A DNA stretch of 64,000 nt. Source: Paraphysomonas bandaiensis. Lineage: Eukaryota > Chrysophyceae. The DNA is taken from NCBI GenBank assembly GCA_965644295.1, contig CBFFRP010000454.1:1-64000 (forward strand). The letters are read 5' to 3'. A program made the position numbers and the translations under genes. Shown in pieces: positions 48,884 to 59,900 of this stretch (positions are counted from its first letter, which is position 1; the number at the start of each line of letters is the position of its first letter). The notes under the pieces were generated by a model. The model was not told where the DNA came from and made no database searches. It saw only the letters and a list, made by a program, of their open reading frames with translations.

Positions 48884-49489
48884 GGAGGGATATATTGGAA
48901 ATATTCAAAAGCACAAACCGAGCTAATATAGTTTAGGGAAAATGTTCATATATTATTTCGTATATAGAAATGAACTTGTTTCAATTGTGCATAAAAATTT
49001 TTGTCGTAATACCTTAACAATATTCGTAATATATTATCTGGTAGTTATAGTTGCGAGTTTTGGGACCAATTTTATATTGTAATAAAACCTAGACTTCGCA
49101 CAGTGTAAGTTATCTCTGTGCTACTTCAACCAGTTGAAGCCCCGTTGATTATTCAACCTAGGCTAATTGGCTGAAATACCATATTGACTATTGGTCATTT
49201 TCACAATTAAGAGTTAGGGGAGGTTTATTGTAATCAAACTAGATATGACTCTTTTATTATATTGCATACACAATTGTGTGTGTAGTGTGTTGTCATGTAA
49301 AACATACAACATCATGATAATTTAATTTGTTCATGATACAATACTCCAGTTCCACAGTTATAGCTATATACTATATAGTATATAGTATCTTTGACTACGT
49401 ATTTCTGATGTTCACATTTATCGTATTCTACAGTACTATCTTAGAGAAAAATACGTATTCCAACTCTCCTACTCAATGTAGAAACTGGT
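48884..49489. other. Intergenic DNA, no supported gene
   Basis: AT-rich spacer between the USP gene and the copia relic. A short TATA palindrome (49366-49388) is the only notable feature. Confidence 0.6.
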
Positions 49490-50316
49490 AATCGTCAGAA
49501 TATGTCGGCCACCATGTCTTTAGTTGTGACATGTATTAGACTGGCTGTTGGGAACTTACCATTTACGTGTTCCAGTACCCAGTAATACTTTATCTGTATA
49601 TGTTTAGATCGTTTATGATACTCTGGATTTTCCGATAAGTCTTTAGCACTCTTGCTGTCCATGAAGAATGGAGTTGGCTTCCTTAGGATATCCCGAAGCC
49701 AGACCAATTCTTGCATTGCAGCATACTCAGCCATATATTCGGACTCCATGCTGGATGTAGCAACCGCGGTTTGTAATTTCGACTGCCATGCAATAACTCC
49801 AACACATAAGAATACAACATATCCCGTAGTCGAACGTCTTGTGAGTATATCATCTGCCTAGTCCGCATCACTGAACACACGTAAATCGAACTTAGTTCCA
49901 CTGAATTTGATCTCTTTATTCGTCGTTCCTCTCAAGAATTTCAATAATTGAATGGCAAAGGCGAGATCTGGTCTTGTATGAAGTGCGACATACAGGATTG
50001 CTCCAATAATGCTACGGTACGGAAACTTTGAGACCCAGTCCTCCTGTCCTGATGTAAGTTCCCGTTTTGCAGCCAGTAGTTCTTGTGCATTCGATGGCAA
50101 CGGAGTTTCCTTATTCTTTCTACTATTCCCCATGACATATTTAAACTTCTAAATCACCTTCTCTGCATACTTTGAACCAGTCTTCGCCTCTCGTGATTCG
50201 GATATTAAGTAAGCTCTCCCATGTTTACCATTTCAAACATTTGACAGAACTTGTTTTTGACAATGACTAGAAACTCAAGATCCACAGATACGTTTATAAC
50301 ATCATCTGCACACAGA
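49490..50316 (-). mobile_element. Ty1/copia retrotransposon relic (reverse transcriptase C-terminus and RNase H)
   Basis: On the minus strand the order is a CADDV reverse transcriptase active-site remnant, FEMVNMGEL, then FPYRSIIGAILYVALHTRP, LKFLRGTTNKEIKF and FSDAD. The RNase H part has ESEYMAEYAAMQELVWLR and KSAKDLSENPEYHKRSKHI. This is the classic end of a copia polyprotein. An in-frame TAG follows FSDAD where copia elements normally have Trp, and other stops and frameshifts lie further upstream. No long terminal repeats or gag/integrase were found, so this is a dead fragment. Confidence 0.9.
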
Positions 50317-50331
50317 AATAATCACGTGAGT

Positions 50332-50464
50332 TTGCCATGATGTCAACGATAATATAAGCAAGTATTAATCACACATGGTTTAAACTCCATTGAGATGATG
50401 AACTTATCAATGTGACGATTCCATGTGTGCTTGATGCTTGTCTATATCGTTGACATCATGGCAA
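50332..50464. repeat. Foldback inverted repeat at the edge of the copia relic
   Basis: The arms 50332-50378 and 50421-50464 are inverted repeats of about 45 bp, the outer 20 bp (TTGCCATGATGTCAACGATA) perfect. The spacer is 42 nt. The left arm lies just upstream of the point where the copia reading is lost. Confidence 0.85.
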
Positions 50465-51232
50465 TAGAAGTCAGATTTTCATTGCAGTAATATTGGAGAT
50501 AGAGGTGACACTTATAAGGAACTTAAGGATGTTCAGATGATGGAGGGATGAGCACTATCGTAAGCATAGTGTGGGTTTGTGTTAAGGTAAGTAAAGTATA
50601 TGTACAGTATGTCTATAAGATATTGTGGAATGAAAACCCCTTTATTTATTGTAGGAAAACCTAAATAACCAGGATTTTCATGCCACAATTTGTCCACAAT
50701 GGTACAATTCGTAGCCGTTAATGAACAGTGCAATCCGTGTATCATCACCTCAGTCATGTATGCTGATGAAGCGAGGGATTGTTATAGTGTTACTTGTTCT
50801 CTTTACTAAAGAGAGGGACAGAAGGGGAAGAAGTTTTGTTGCACTGGTCAGCCAATGGTGAAATTAAGGAGGTGTATGCCAGACAAGAAGGCATAGGAAC
50901 CTGCGTAGGGGAGATTTGCGAGGGATATGTCTAACTCTAAAAAATCCAAGTTTTTTCGCTATACTCTGTTTTTTTTGATGGGTATATTCCATAGGTATTT
51001 GTACAGAAATTGGGTAGATTATACCCAGGAAAATGTATGGTAGTTTCCTGAACTCTTATGCAGGTGTATGATATCCTGATATCCATCCGTATACCAGCAA
51101 ATACCATTCTGTGCATTGAGTACACGCACTTGATACATACACACACACATACACACATACATACAGACATGTCGACCCACCATATCTCTCTCTATATATC
51201 ATCCACAGATATAACCCTCCAGGACATAACTC
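50465..51232. promoter_or_regulatory. Spacer and probable promoter of the transporter gene
   Basis: About 770 bp with no supported gene. The last 100 bp contain a short CATACA/CACACA run (51136-51167) some 65 bp before the start codon, echoing the CATA arrays upstream of other genes. Confidence 0.45.
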
Positions 51233-52501
51233 ATGACCACCTCTCTTTCTTCCACTCAACACACACTATTTGTTTTCCTTGGATTACCCTCCTGGGCACT
51301 CGTTGATGTCACCTGGTCCCTCTTATCACAGTTAGCCTCTCATCTACCAGAGAGCTATGCCATATCAGTATTTCTTGTACTTGCTCTCACTATAGGGAAC
51401 ACAATACCCCTCTTGTCGAATACATTTCTTAAAGCTGCATCACAAAATCAAGTTCGTGCTGTTATTTACGGAATCTTATCAACTGGATTTACGTGTGGTG
51501 TTCTCATATCATTATTTTGGCATCAAACTATTCCTATTGGATCGCACCGTTACTCTCTTATCTTTTACGCACTATTCTTTATTGCTGGTGCTTGTTCGTC
51601 TACTTCCAATGTTACACACTATATGTATGTTGCCAAGTATTCCAGCACAGAGACGACTGCGCTCTCTACCGGCATGGCATTAGGCTCTATGACTGCTGGG
51701 ATTCTGGGTATATCGCAAGGACTTTTTCTTTGTAGCGTAGGAATGTCTATTACCCACGTGTATATAACAGTTGCGCTTTTGTATCTGCCAGCCATATTTT
51801 CACTGAATTTAATGCACGCGCCGACTGATAATGGCTTAGAATCTCCGGACAGCCCACTTCTCTCTGACCACGTGGGCCTGTCCCATGCTAGTCCGACTCA
51901 TGGAGACGACAAGCTTATAATGGATAGCGCTTGTACTGTAGTACGCCGAGGTATAATTGCGTCTGTTGATAGTCAATCACAACGGAGTGAGAGTATATGG
52001 GGCCATCACTCCACTCTGCTATATGTCCAAGCTGGGAATTCTTTCCTTGGATATGGGGTGGTTCCGTCCCTTATCTCCCCAGTGTGTTCACGGTTTTCGT
52101 CCCCGTATACGGTCCTCTTATTGGCAACTGGTCTGCTTTGCGCCTTGGATCCGGCCTGTCGAGCTCTTACAGCACTTCGCCCCCTCCGTACTCAACGACA
52201 GGTATTTTACGCCTCAGCGATACTTGCCAGTTTGGCCATGTGTCTGATAATTACTCTCGCTTTTCCTTCGTCGGCTCCACCCCTCTCATCCCCCTATGGA
52301 GGGGCTCTTCCAGTGCTTCTATATGTGTCGTTTGGTGTTGGATTCGGTTTCACTAATACCTCCGTCTTTATCCTTCTGAAATCTCTAGTCCCTCCTGACG
52401 AGGTGCAGGATGCCTACAGATGGACAGGAATTGTGTCTCAGACAGGAGCAATGATGGGGTCTTTTCTTAGTTTCATTCTTGTCATTAGTGGATGTATATA
52501 G
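51233..52501 (+). CDS. SLC52-like riboflavin transporter family protein
   Basis: Single exon, 422 residues, with about ten hydrophobic membrane segments and a hydrophilic central loop (residues about 195-265). The first segment reads FVFLGLPSWALVDVTWSLLSQL followed by LPESYAI and LTIGNTIPLL, matching the SLC52/RFT pattern of SW.AV...W.E.P, LPEGW and IAN.GPL. Segment five has SSTSNVTHYMYVAKY, comparable to the SSVTFLPF of that family. The C-terminus ends in a hydrophobic helix. Eukaryotic SLC52 proteins take up riboflavin across the plasma membrane. The match is by eye; related multi-span families are possible. The gene has no intron, unlike most neighbours. Confidence 0.6.
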   Translation: MTTSLSSTQHTLFVFLGLPSWALVDVTWSLLSQLASHLPESYAISVFLVLALTIGNTIPLLSNTFLKAASQNQVRAVIYGILSTGFTCGVLISLFWHQTIPIGSHRYSLIFYALFFIAGACSSTSNVTHYMYVAKYSSTETTALSTGMALGSMTAGILGISQGLFLCSVGMSITHVYITVALLYLPAIFSLNLMHAPTDNGLESPDSPLLSDHVGLSHASPTHGDDKLIMDSACTVVRRGIIASVDSQSQRSESIWGHHSTLLYVQAGNSFLGYGVVPSLISPVCSRFSSPYTVLLLATGLLCALDPACRALTALRPLRTQRQVFYASAILASLAMCLIITLAFPSSAPPLSSPYGGALPVLLYVSFGVGFGFTNTSVFILLKSLVPPDEVQDAYRWTGIVSQTGAMMGSFLSFILVISGCI

Positions 52502-53986
52502 GTTTTAGCTTGCTTTTTTGTTTTCATAGAGTTATTCTTCGAGTTTGTATTTACTGCACATATTCGTGTGCCAACAGTCATTTGATGATTGCTGCATATA
52601 TGTTATTTTCGAATCTTACTTTAGCCGAATAGTTTGTTTCAACTTTTAACAACCAGCTTACTATTATTAGCATTACCCTTCTTGTTGGACGGTGATCAAT
52701 GAATACAGAGCACCATATGATGCAATACACAATGCACATGATAAAGAAGACCGGATTTATTTTATTTTAGGAGCAGATGAAAATTACAATAGCGATTGCG
52801 ACTGTTAAAATGCACTTTGCAGCATGAAATATGCTAACGAAAGCCAAATATATAAAATATAAATATATTGTGAAGTCCTAGACTTAACAATGTTACTAAG
52901 GTCAACAATTTAGCAGGTTTAGTCAATGTCAAAGCAATACTTGAGTACTTGACGTGTTGAGTATTGAAGGTACTATAAATTAGGGCCTGCTAACCGTTAG
53001 TAGCCATATAATGGGTGCTCAGTTCCCCACAACTATAATGACATTATCATTAACGGCCCATTAATAGTTGACCTGAACGAGAGACTGACAGAAGTAGAAG
53101 AAACAACATAGAAATGTAATAATTGGGGTAGCATTTCAAGCATGTCTGGTGTATGTGCTTGCTCGGTACTTTTTCATTGAGTTTGTTAGTACTGCTTTAG
53201 CATGAAGATAGCTATACTGACAATGAATTACCTGTATAGCTTCTAATTCATATTGTATGCTCAACTTACCGACGTGGGCTGGAAGATCATAATGCCCACG
53301 ATTGCATCCATGTAAATTATATGTAAATCATTAGTTTGGTACCCTGCTATGCAGCACAGCTAAGTGTATGACCTACTCGTAGCATCGCTCTAATAAACGT
53401 CGTCGATATTTAATCGCCTTCAACAGTTACCCACTTCTATGACATACATACTGTATCAAGATGCATTCCACTCACAGCTTGGCGATTGTCAACATTCGAG
53501 GCTATTACATCCCATTTGTCTCATTTGGGTGCATAAATAGCTTGTATGAGAATAGCCTGTATGAGGTTATTCGTTGTTTGGAGGGGGCTGTGGATGATGT
53601 CACTGGCGTCCATATCAGCATCAATAATGTTTCTACACATAACGGCATTGAATCCAATCATGTATGTGTAAATGAATACTATTGGCTATTAAAGGATTAA
53701 TTATACAGTCTGTATACAGCAGTAGTGGAGTCTTCACTTTTCCAGTCCACGCCCTCTCCGGAATGTACGTACACTCCATGGTCGGTTCTTGTGGTTGTGC
53801 GGCACTTCTATATATCGTCAATCACCCCTCTATATACACCGCATATACATACCTCCATCTATATATATATATGTATACACTCGGCAGTCAATCATCTCCA
53901 TACATAAGACTGTATTGAATTCATTCATCATTCAACCACATACTTGAACAACTTATAAATTGTATTTGAAAGTCATTAATAAGAAC
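52502..53986. other. Intergenic DNA and upstream region of eIF2-gamma
   Basis: About 1.5 kb with no supported gene. GGGCCTGCTAACCGTTA near 52983 resembles the terminal repeat of the 67-bp MITE at 30298. The last 300 bp contain a TATACAGCAGTA word (53711) and TATA-rich DNA. Confidence 0.5.
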
Positions 53987-55480
53987 ATGAGTGACGTAGA
54001 TAGAGATGATGAGAGGGGTCAGGGAGAGAAGAAGAAAGATGCTTCAGAGGATCGTCATAAGAGTCATAATCTGAAACAAACACATCTAGCTGTACAAGAT
54101 TTGGCAACATTAGATCCTACAAGATTAACAGCATTGACACCTGAAATTATATCTCGTCAAGCCACTATTAATATAGGGACTATTGGACATGTGGCTCATG
54201 GAAAATCCACTGTTGTGAAAGCCATATCTGGCGTGCAGACAGTTCGATTCAAGAATGAATTGATTCGAAATATTACAATTAAATTAGGTTATGCGAATGC
54301 AAAGATATATCGCTCTGATGCACCATCAGATGAATATGGATTGTATAGATCGAAGGGAAGCTCAACCGCTGATGTTTTTACCGAAGATGGTAAGACATGG
54401 AGTGTTCAGCGACATGTTTCATTCGTAGATTGCCCCGGGCACGATATATTAATGGCTACCATGCTTAACGGTGCTGCTGTTATGGACGCCGCGCTTTTGT
54501 TAATAGCCGGAAATGAGACTTGCCCCCAACCTCAGACATCTGAGCACTTAGCTGCCGTGGAAATCATGAAATTGCCGCACATTATTATTCTTCAAAATAA
54601 GGTAGATCTGGTAAAACAAGAGCAGGCAGAGGCTCAGCATGAACAGATCAAGAAGTTTGTTGCGGGAACTGTTGCTGGTAATGCGCCGGTGATACCAATC
54701 TCGGCTGTGTTGCGTTACAACATCGACATGGTGTGTGAGTACATTGCTCGATACATACCTGTACCTTCCAGAAACTTTATTGGTTTGCCCCGGTTGATTG
54801 TCATTCGATCTTTTGATGTGAATAAACCCGGAGAGGATGTCCAGTCTCTTAAGGGAGGTGTAGCGGGTGGCTCTATCCTTCAGGGCATTCTTAGAGTTGG
54901 AGACGAGATTGAGGTTCGTCCTGGAATCGTCGCCAAAGATACCGACGGCAACATGAAATGCACTCCTATCTACAGTCGCATTATGTCTCTTTATGCTGAA
55001 CAAAATGACCTCCAGTATGCTGTTCCCGGTGGTCTTATTGGCGTGGGAACCAAGATTGACCCAACACTTACCCGTGCTGATCGACTCGTTGGACAGGTAC
55101 TCGGCCTTCGTGACCACCTCCCTGATGTGTTCACCGAGGTTGAGATTTCATTCTACCTCCTTCGTCGCCTTTTGGGTGTCAAAACTACCGAGGGAACGAA
55201 GCAAGCTAAGGTTCAGAAACTCAGTAAGGGCGAAGTTCTTATGGTTAACATTGGATCAACTGCCACTGGCGGAAAGGTCGTTAAAGTTCTCGAGGGACCG
55301 AGTGGCGAACCTGTTGCACGTATTGTCCTTACCCAGCCCGTGTGTACTCAGGAGGGGGAGAAGATAGCTCTCAGTCGACGTGTTGACAAGCACTGGAGAC
55401 TCATTGGGTGGGGTGAGATCAGAAAGGGAGTTAAAATTGAAATGGGTGAGGCTGTTAGAATAACCCCCGAAGAAGGATAA
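53987..55480 (+). CDS. EIF2S3: Translation initiation factor eIF2 subunit gamma
   Basis: Single exon, 497 residues, starting at [12 protein letters not shown] (the upstream extension lacks an ATG). An acidic/basic N-terminal tail precedes the GTPase domain: GHVAHGKST (P-loop), switch residues near [24 protein letters not shown] and SAV. Domains II and III follow with [19 protein letters not shown] and the conserved GWG.I end. The factor binds GTP and initiator Met-tRNA and delivers it to the 40S ribosome. The zinc-knuckle loop after NAKIY, which normally holds several cysteines, here reads [18 protein letters not shown] and has none, so metal binding there is lost. Identification is otherwise very strong across the full length. 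Confidence 0.97.
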   Translation: MSDVDRDDERGQGEKKKDASEDRHKSHNLKQTHLAVQDLATLDPTRLTALTPEIISRQATINIGTIGHVAHGKSTVVKAISGVQTVRFKNELIRNITIKLGYANAKIYRSDAPSDEYGLYRSKGSSTADVFTEDGKTWSVQRHVSFVDCPGHDILMATMLNGAAVMDAALLLIAGNETCPQPQTSEHLAAVEIMKLPHIIILQNKVDLVKQEQAEAQHEQIKKFVAGTVAGNAPVIPISAVLRYNIDMVCEYIARYIPVPSRNFIGLPRLIVIRSFDVNKPGEDVQSLKGGVAGGSILQGILRVGDEIEVRPGIVAKDTDGNMKCTPIYSRIMSLYAEQNDLQYAVPGGLIGVGTKIDPTLTRADRLVGQVLGLRDHLPDVFTEVEISFYLLRRLLGVKTTEGTKQAKVQKLSKGEVLMVNIGSTATGGKVVKVLEGPSGEPVARIVLTQPVCTQEGEKIALSRRVDKHWRLIGWGEIRKGVKIEMGEAVRITPEEG

Positions 55481-56926
55481 GCATCATAGGAGATGGTTCG
55501 TAACTCACTTGGTTCCTGAAATACACAGGCAAGATATGAGCAGTTCTTGGGTTTTTGAATGATATTCAATTTAGTTCCAGTCTGTAGTCGGTATTACCTG
55601 TCACCTCGTTAAAGAGTTTTGTTATAATAACAGAGACTTTATTCATTTGAATTTCTAGCTATGGTACACACGGGTATATCCGATTCATTTATTGTTAGTG
55701 CTGCTGCCCACACGAATACTAGAGCTAATAGTAATGCCACAGTATGATATTATTAAAAAATATTTCAAAATGAACCTACGCACTAAGCACTATTGTAGCT
55801 CTCCTATTACACCGTACATGATAAAGTACACATGTCGTCCCACTATGCAGTGTAGCAATTATTAAGTGGCAAGAGGATTGATGATGACATTTTGATTTAG
55901 TCAGTCTAGCGTTATTAATACTTCATTTTGAACACACAGCACTACGTAAAATGTAAAATATATTCGACACTTTCCATCACAATTTTAGTGTATATCTACC
56001 TATCAGAAGTTGAAATAATATTAATTAATGAATATCAACATTATTTAGGAAAATCTTGCATGATTTACAAAAAACGTTTTGTGTAAATGTACATGAGGTA
56101 CATACATATAAGCTCCAAACTGCACAATAGTATATACGAGAATTTTTATGATTTCTACATCACAAAATGGGATCATATAATACTTTATATGTATGGTGGA
56201 AAGTGAAAAGCGAGCGGCTCATCGCGACAGACATCCAGCCATATGTATAGAGGAAGCGTGAACACTCAAAGCAGATGTATACAGTGTGCTGATATAGATG
56301 GGAGTTATAGAAGGGTCATGAGATGAATATATTCAATAGAAACACTGTGATATCTTTATATATCTACCTATAATTCTATCCGATCATATCAGAGTGCTGT
56401 GCACTCACTTTAGTTGTCTATCTATCGAGATGATAGTCTCAAAGAAATCAATCATCACCCATATCGCTTGGATAGTGAATATCTTCCAGGAAGTTTCATA
56501 TAGTCATATGATCAGCCATTCTGACGAGATTAGGGATATAGTGCTGCCACTGTACCAGATACTGTGTGCTGTTGTAGATGTACTCGTAGAATATACATAC
56601 CCTCAAGTAGACGAGTACTACTGTAGTGCTATACCGTATACACATAAAGCAATACAGATGGTATGGAGCGACCATAGCATGTATCGGTATATACAGCACA
56701 GTATATAGCAAAATACAGCATTCAAACCAAAAAAAAAAAAAACTCAAAGAGACGTTTCAGTTTCACTTGACTTCGACTTCATTTGAGAGTATGTGAATTT
56801 CTCTCTCCACATACATATACATACAGGCTCATGTAATGTATGGAGAGTGCTGTTAACACACATGTCCTCAATGGATATATATATTACTATACTTAGTTAG
56901 AGTCACTGTATTAACCCTCAGTGATA
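55481..56926. other. Intergenic DNA and upstream region of the DLEC1-like gene
   Basis: About 1.4 kb with no supported gene. The final 500 bp are rich in GTATAC/CATA words and contain a poly-A run (56729-56741) and a short CATACA stretch (56810-56825) about 100 bp before the start. Confidence 0.5.
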
Positions 56927-59900
56927 ATGACTGATGCCGCTGTGGGATCGATTAGCCATATCCTACAGACGGCTTTCAAGGAAGATTATGAAGAAAGGAA
57001 TAAAATTAATGAATCCAAAGCACGTAAACTCGCAATAGAAGAGCGTAGAAAAGAAAGAGAACGTAAACGTCAATTAGCTGAAGAACGAAAGAAAGAGGAG
57101 GAAGAAAGACTTGCTGCAGAAGCAACAGCATCAAAGAAAGGTGCAAAGAAACCGGAGACATCTGCAGAGCCCTCTCAAGATGAGGATGATGAGCCTGAGG
57201 AGGAAGAGTTAGATGAGGGGGAGCTATATGAGAACCCTGTAGATAAGATACCACTGAGTGAACATCACCGATCCTTACTCGAGGGTAGAGTAGAACGGAT
57301 TCAAAGTGAAATAGAAGAGAATAGCAAAGATGCGGAGCGTCTAGTGACTTATCTCAAACAGCAGCGTGAGATTGCCAAACAATTGGAAATCGAGGAAGAA
57401 GAAAACTTAAAGAAACAGGGAATCATGATAGGACAGCATATACCATCGTTAGTTTCTCAATTAGATGTTGATCCGAATGTCGTGAACGGTTTCGGGAAGA
57501 TAGGTGCAAATTTAGTGATATCTCGAGAGCTGCTAGGTCAGAATAAAGAAAGAAATCTTAGAAGAACTGGCAACCTACCAATCTCTGATGAGGCAGAATT
57601 GCGTAAGACACAACGGAAACAGTATAAGGATACTGAAGTCGAGGATGTGCCCCACTACCTGCAGCATACAGGTGCCTTCAAAGAACGCAGTAATATTACG
57701 GCCGCGAGGTTTTCTTCCACTCTGCAGGAACACAAAACCCACAGAGAGACTATAGCATTAGAACACACCGCTAAAGGAGTAGACATAAAAAAAATTCCGA
57801 AGCGTGACTGGGGACAAAGTGCGATTGAACGTGATCAGGATCAAGCCGTTTTGAAGTCTATTAACCACCGGCTGAATTATCTCAGGAATCCAAGGAACAA
57901 CCCTTCAGCTGTGACGAAGACTCTGGTTGCGCCCTCTATAGGGACCCACAGACCGGGAGGAAGTGTCAAGAGTGGAAGATCTCAACACAGCTCTGGTGTA
58001 TCGGTCGATTCTTCTGTGCCACCGCCTCCACCTGCTCCGCGTTCAACGAACAAATCGGTCATTCAATCTGGTCGATCCGGACATAAAACCAAGCGCGGGA
58101 TAGGATCCAGCACTACTGCCGTCGCAGGCAATGCTCTTTTTGTCACAGAGCCAAGCTGTGTGCTATTTGACTCTTATGATGTAGGAGAGAAGTATGTTCA
58201 GAGTGTCGCATTCCGTAACATATCTTCTGTCTGTCGTACGCTTAGAGTGATTCCTCCCAGGACTGTTAGCTTCAGTATGTCGCCTTTGCGGTTTCCTGCA
58301 AATAGCAAAGGTGGCGTAGTAGCTCCTGGTATGTGTGTTACCTCGGATGTGACTTTTTACCCTAAGTCTCTAGCGGATTACACGGATAGTATTCATGTGG
58401 AAACAGAGGGTGGAGATTACAGCGTGCAGCTACTGGGGCGTAGAGACCCGCCAGTACTTAATCTTCCCTCTCTTCTTGATGTAGGCGCTTGCCTTGTTGG
58501 TGACGCCCTTAGAATATCCGTTCCTTGTGGAAACTCAGGTGGAGCAGGAAAATTCAAGGTTCTTCGTAGTGATTGGTACCCAGAAATTCCTGATGATGTG
58601 GACTATACGGGCTGTGTGCGGAGTGCCCCTTTCACCGTCTACCCTATCGAATTTTCCCTGGAACGGCGCGATTCGATCGACCTCACAATTGAGTTTGTAC
58701 CTTTAGATATCGGTCAATTTCAGCGGAACTTTGTGTTTTTGGGTGACAATGAGCAGTACATTACTGTAACCCTTCAGGGCGAGGGGAGACAAGTTGAGTG
58801 TGCCGTAACTGAGATCAACTCCATAACTGTCCCAGCCATTGACCCGACTATTTTGAAAGACTTACACTTTGCGAACTGTCCAATTGGTTCAGATCATGAG
58901 CAGGAAATTACTGTTTCTAATACAAGTGGTTTACCTATTGAGTATGAGTGGGTGTGGGTAGAATCACGCACGAAAGACATTAGAATGGCTTCACTAGGCA
59001 AACTCATGATAAAGGAGGAACAGCTAGAGGATGATAGAGAACGAAGAGAGCGGTTAAAAGCAGAGGCGGCCGCGGCAGATGCTAGGCGCCTCAGTATTGA
59101 TAGCAAGCGTTCAGGTCAGCGCACAGGTAATAAAACGGCTGGTGGACAAAGTCTGTATAATAGAGGTGATACAGATATGATGAAGTCTACGGGTTTATCT
59201 GTGGAGCACGGCTTCGAGGAGTCCGCTGTTATGAAAGGCTTCGGTATTATGCCTCGGCGAGGAGTACTCCCAGCATATGGATCTTCCCCTTTTGTTGTGA
59301 AGTACACGGCATCTAACGTGGGCTTGGATTCGGCACGTGCTGTTCTTGTTCTTCGTGATGTCACGGAGTCTAGCATGCCAGGGAAGTCCCAAAGCACCTC
59401 AATTGTACATCTTTTGGATATGGCACACGGACCCTACCACCGCTTACAAAGCTGGCTAGATGAGATTGGGGTAGAAGTTCCTTCCGCTAGTTTAAAACAT
59501 GAGCATGACGATCTATTCATGCGCGGTTTGCGGCCACATAATGTCCCTTCCAACAGAATAAGCATGGACACATTAATGTCGATAGCTAGGAATCACGCTT
59601 CAGTGGAGGGATTGCAGTCATCGCTATCAAAGTTTAGATTTACTGTTGGTCGCTTGTTAAGTAAAGCGCGTCGTTGGATTCACAGGACCACTGAAACAGA
59701 TGTGCCGGATGATGATTCTGTGATTGGTGCGGACTTGATGGAGCAAGAAGAGCCAGACAACGAAAGTGTTGTACTGGACGATGCATTTGCGATGGCCACT
59801 ATTCAGCACTGGGATGCAAATGACGACTCACTGGCAGCTACATTCCCAATGTTTAAAGTAGAAATCCCCAGAGATTTTGAGTCTCACATGGTTAGTAGCC

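Noticed and set aside
50533-50757. Minus-strand 74-codon frame next to the foldback
   Set aside because: No family signal and AT-rich; likely chance.
53461-53918. Plus-strand frames upstream of eIF2-gamma
   Set aside because: Short, without domain signal, and located in what looks like promoter DNA.
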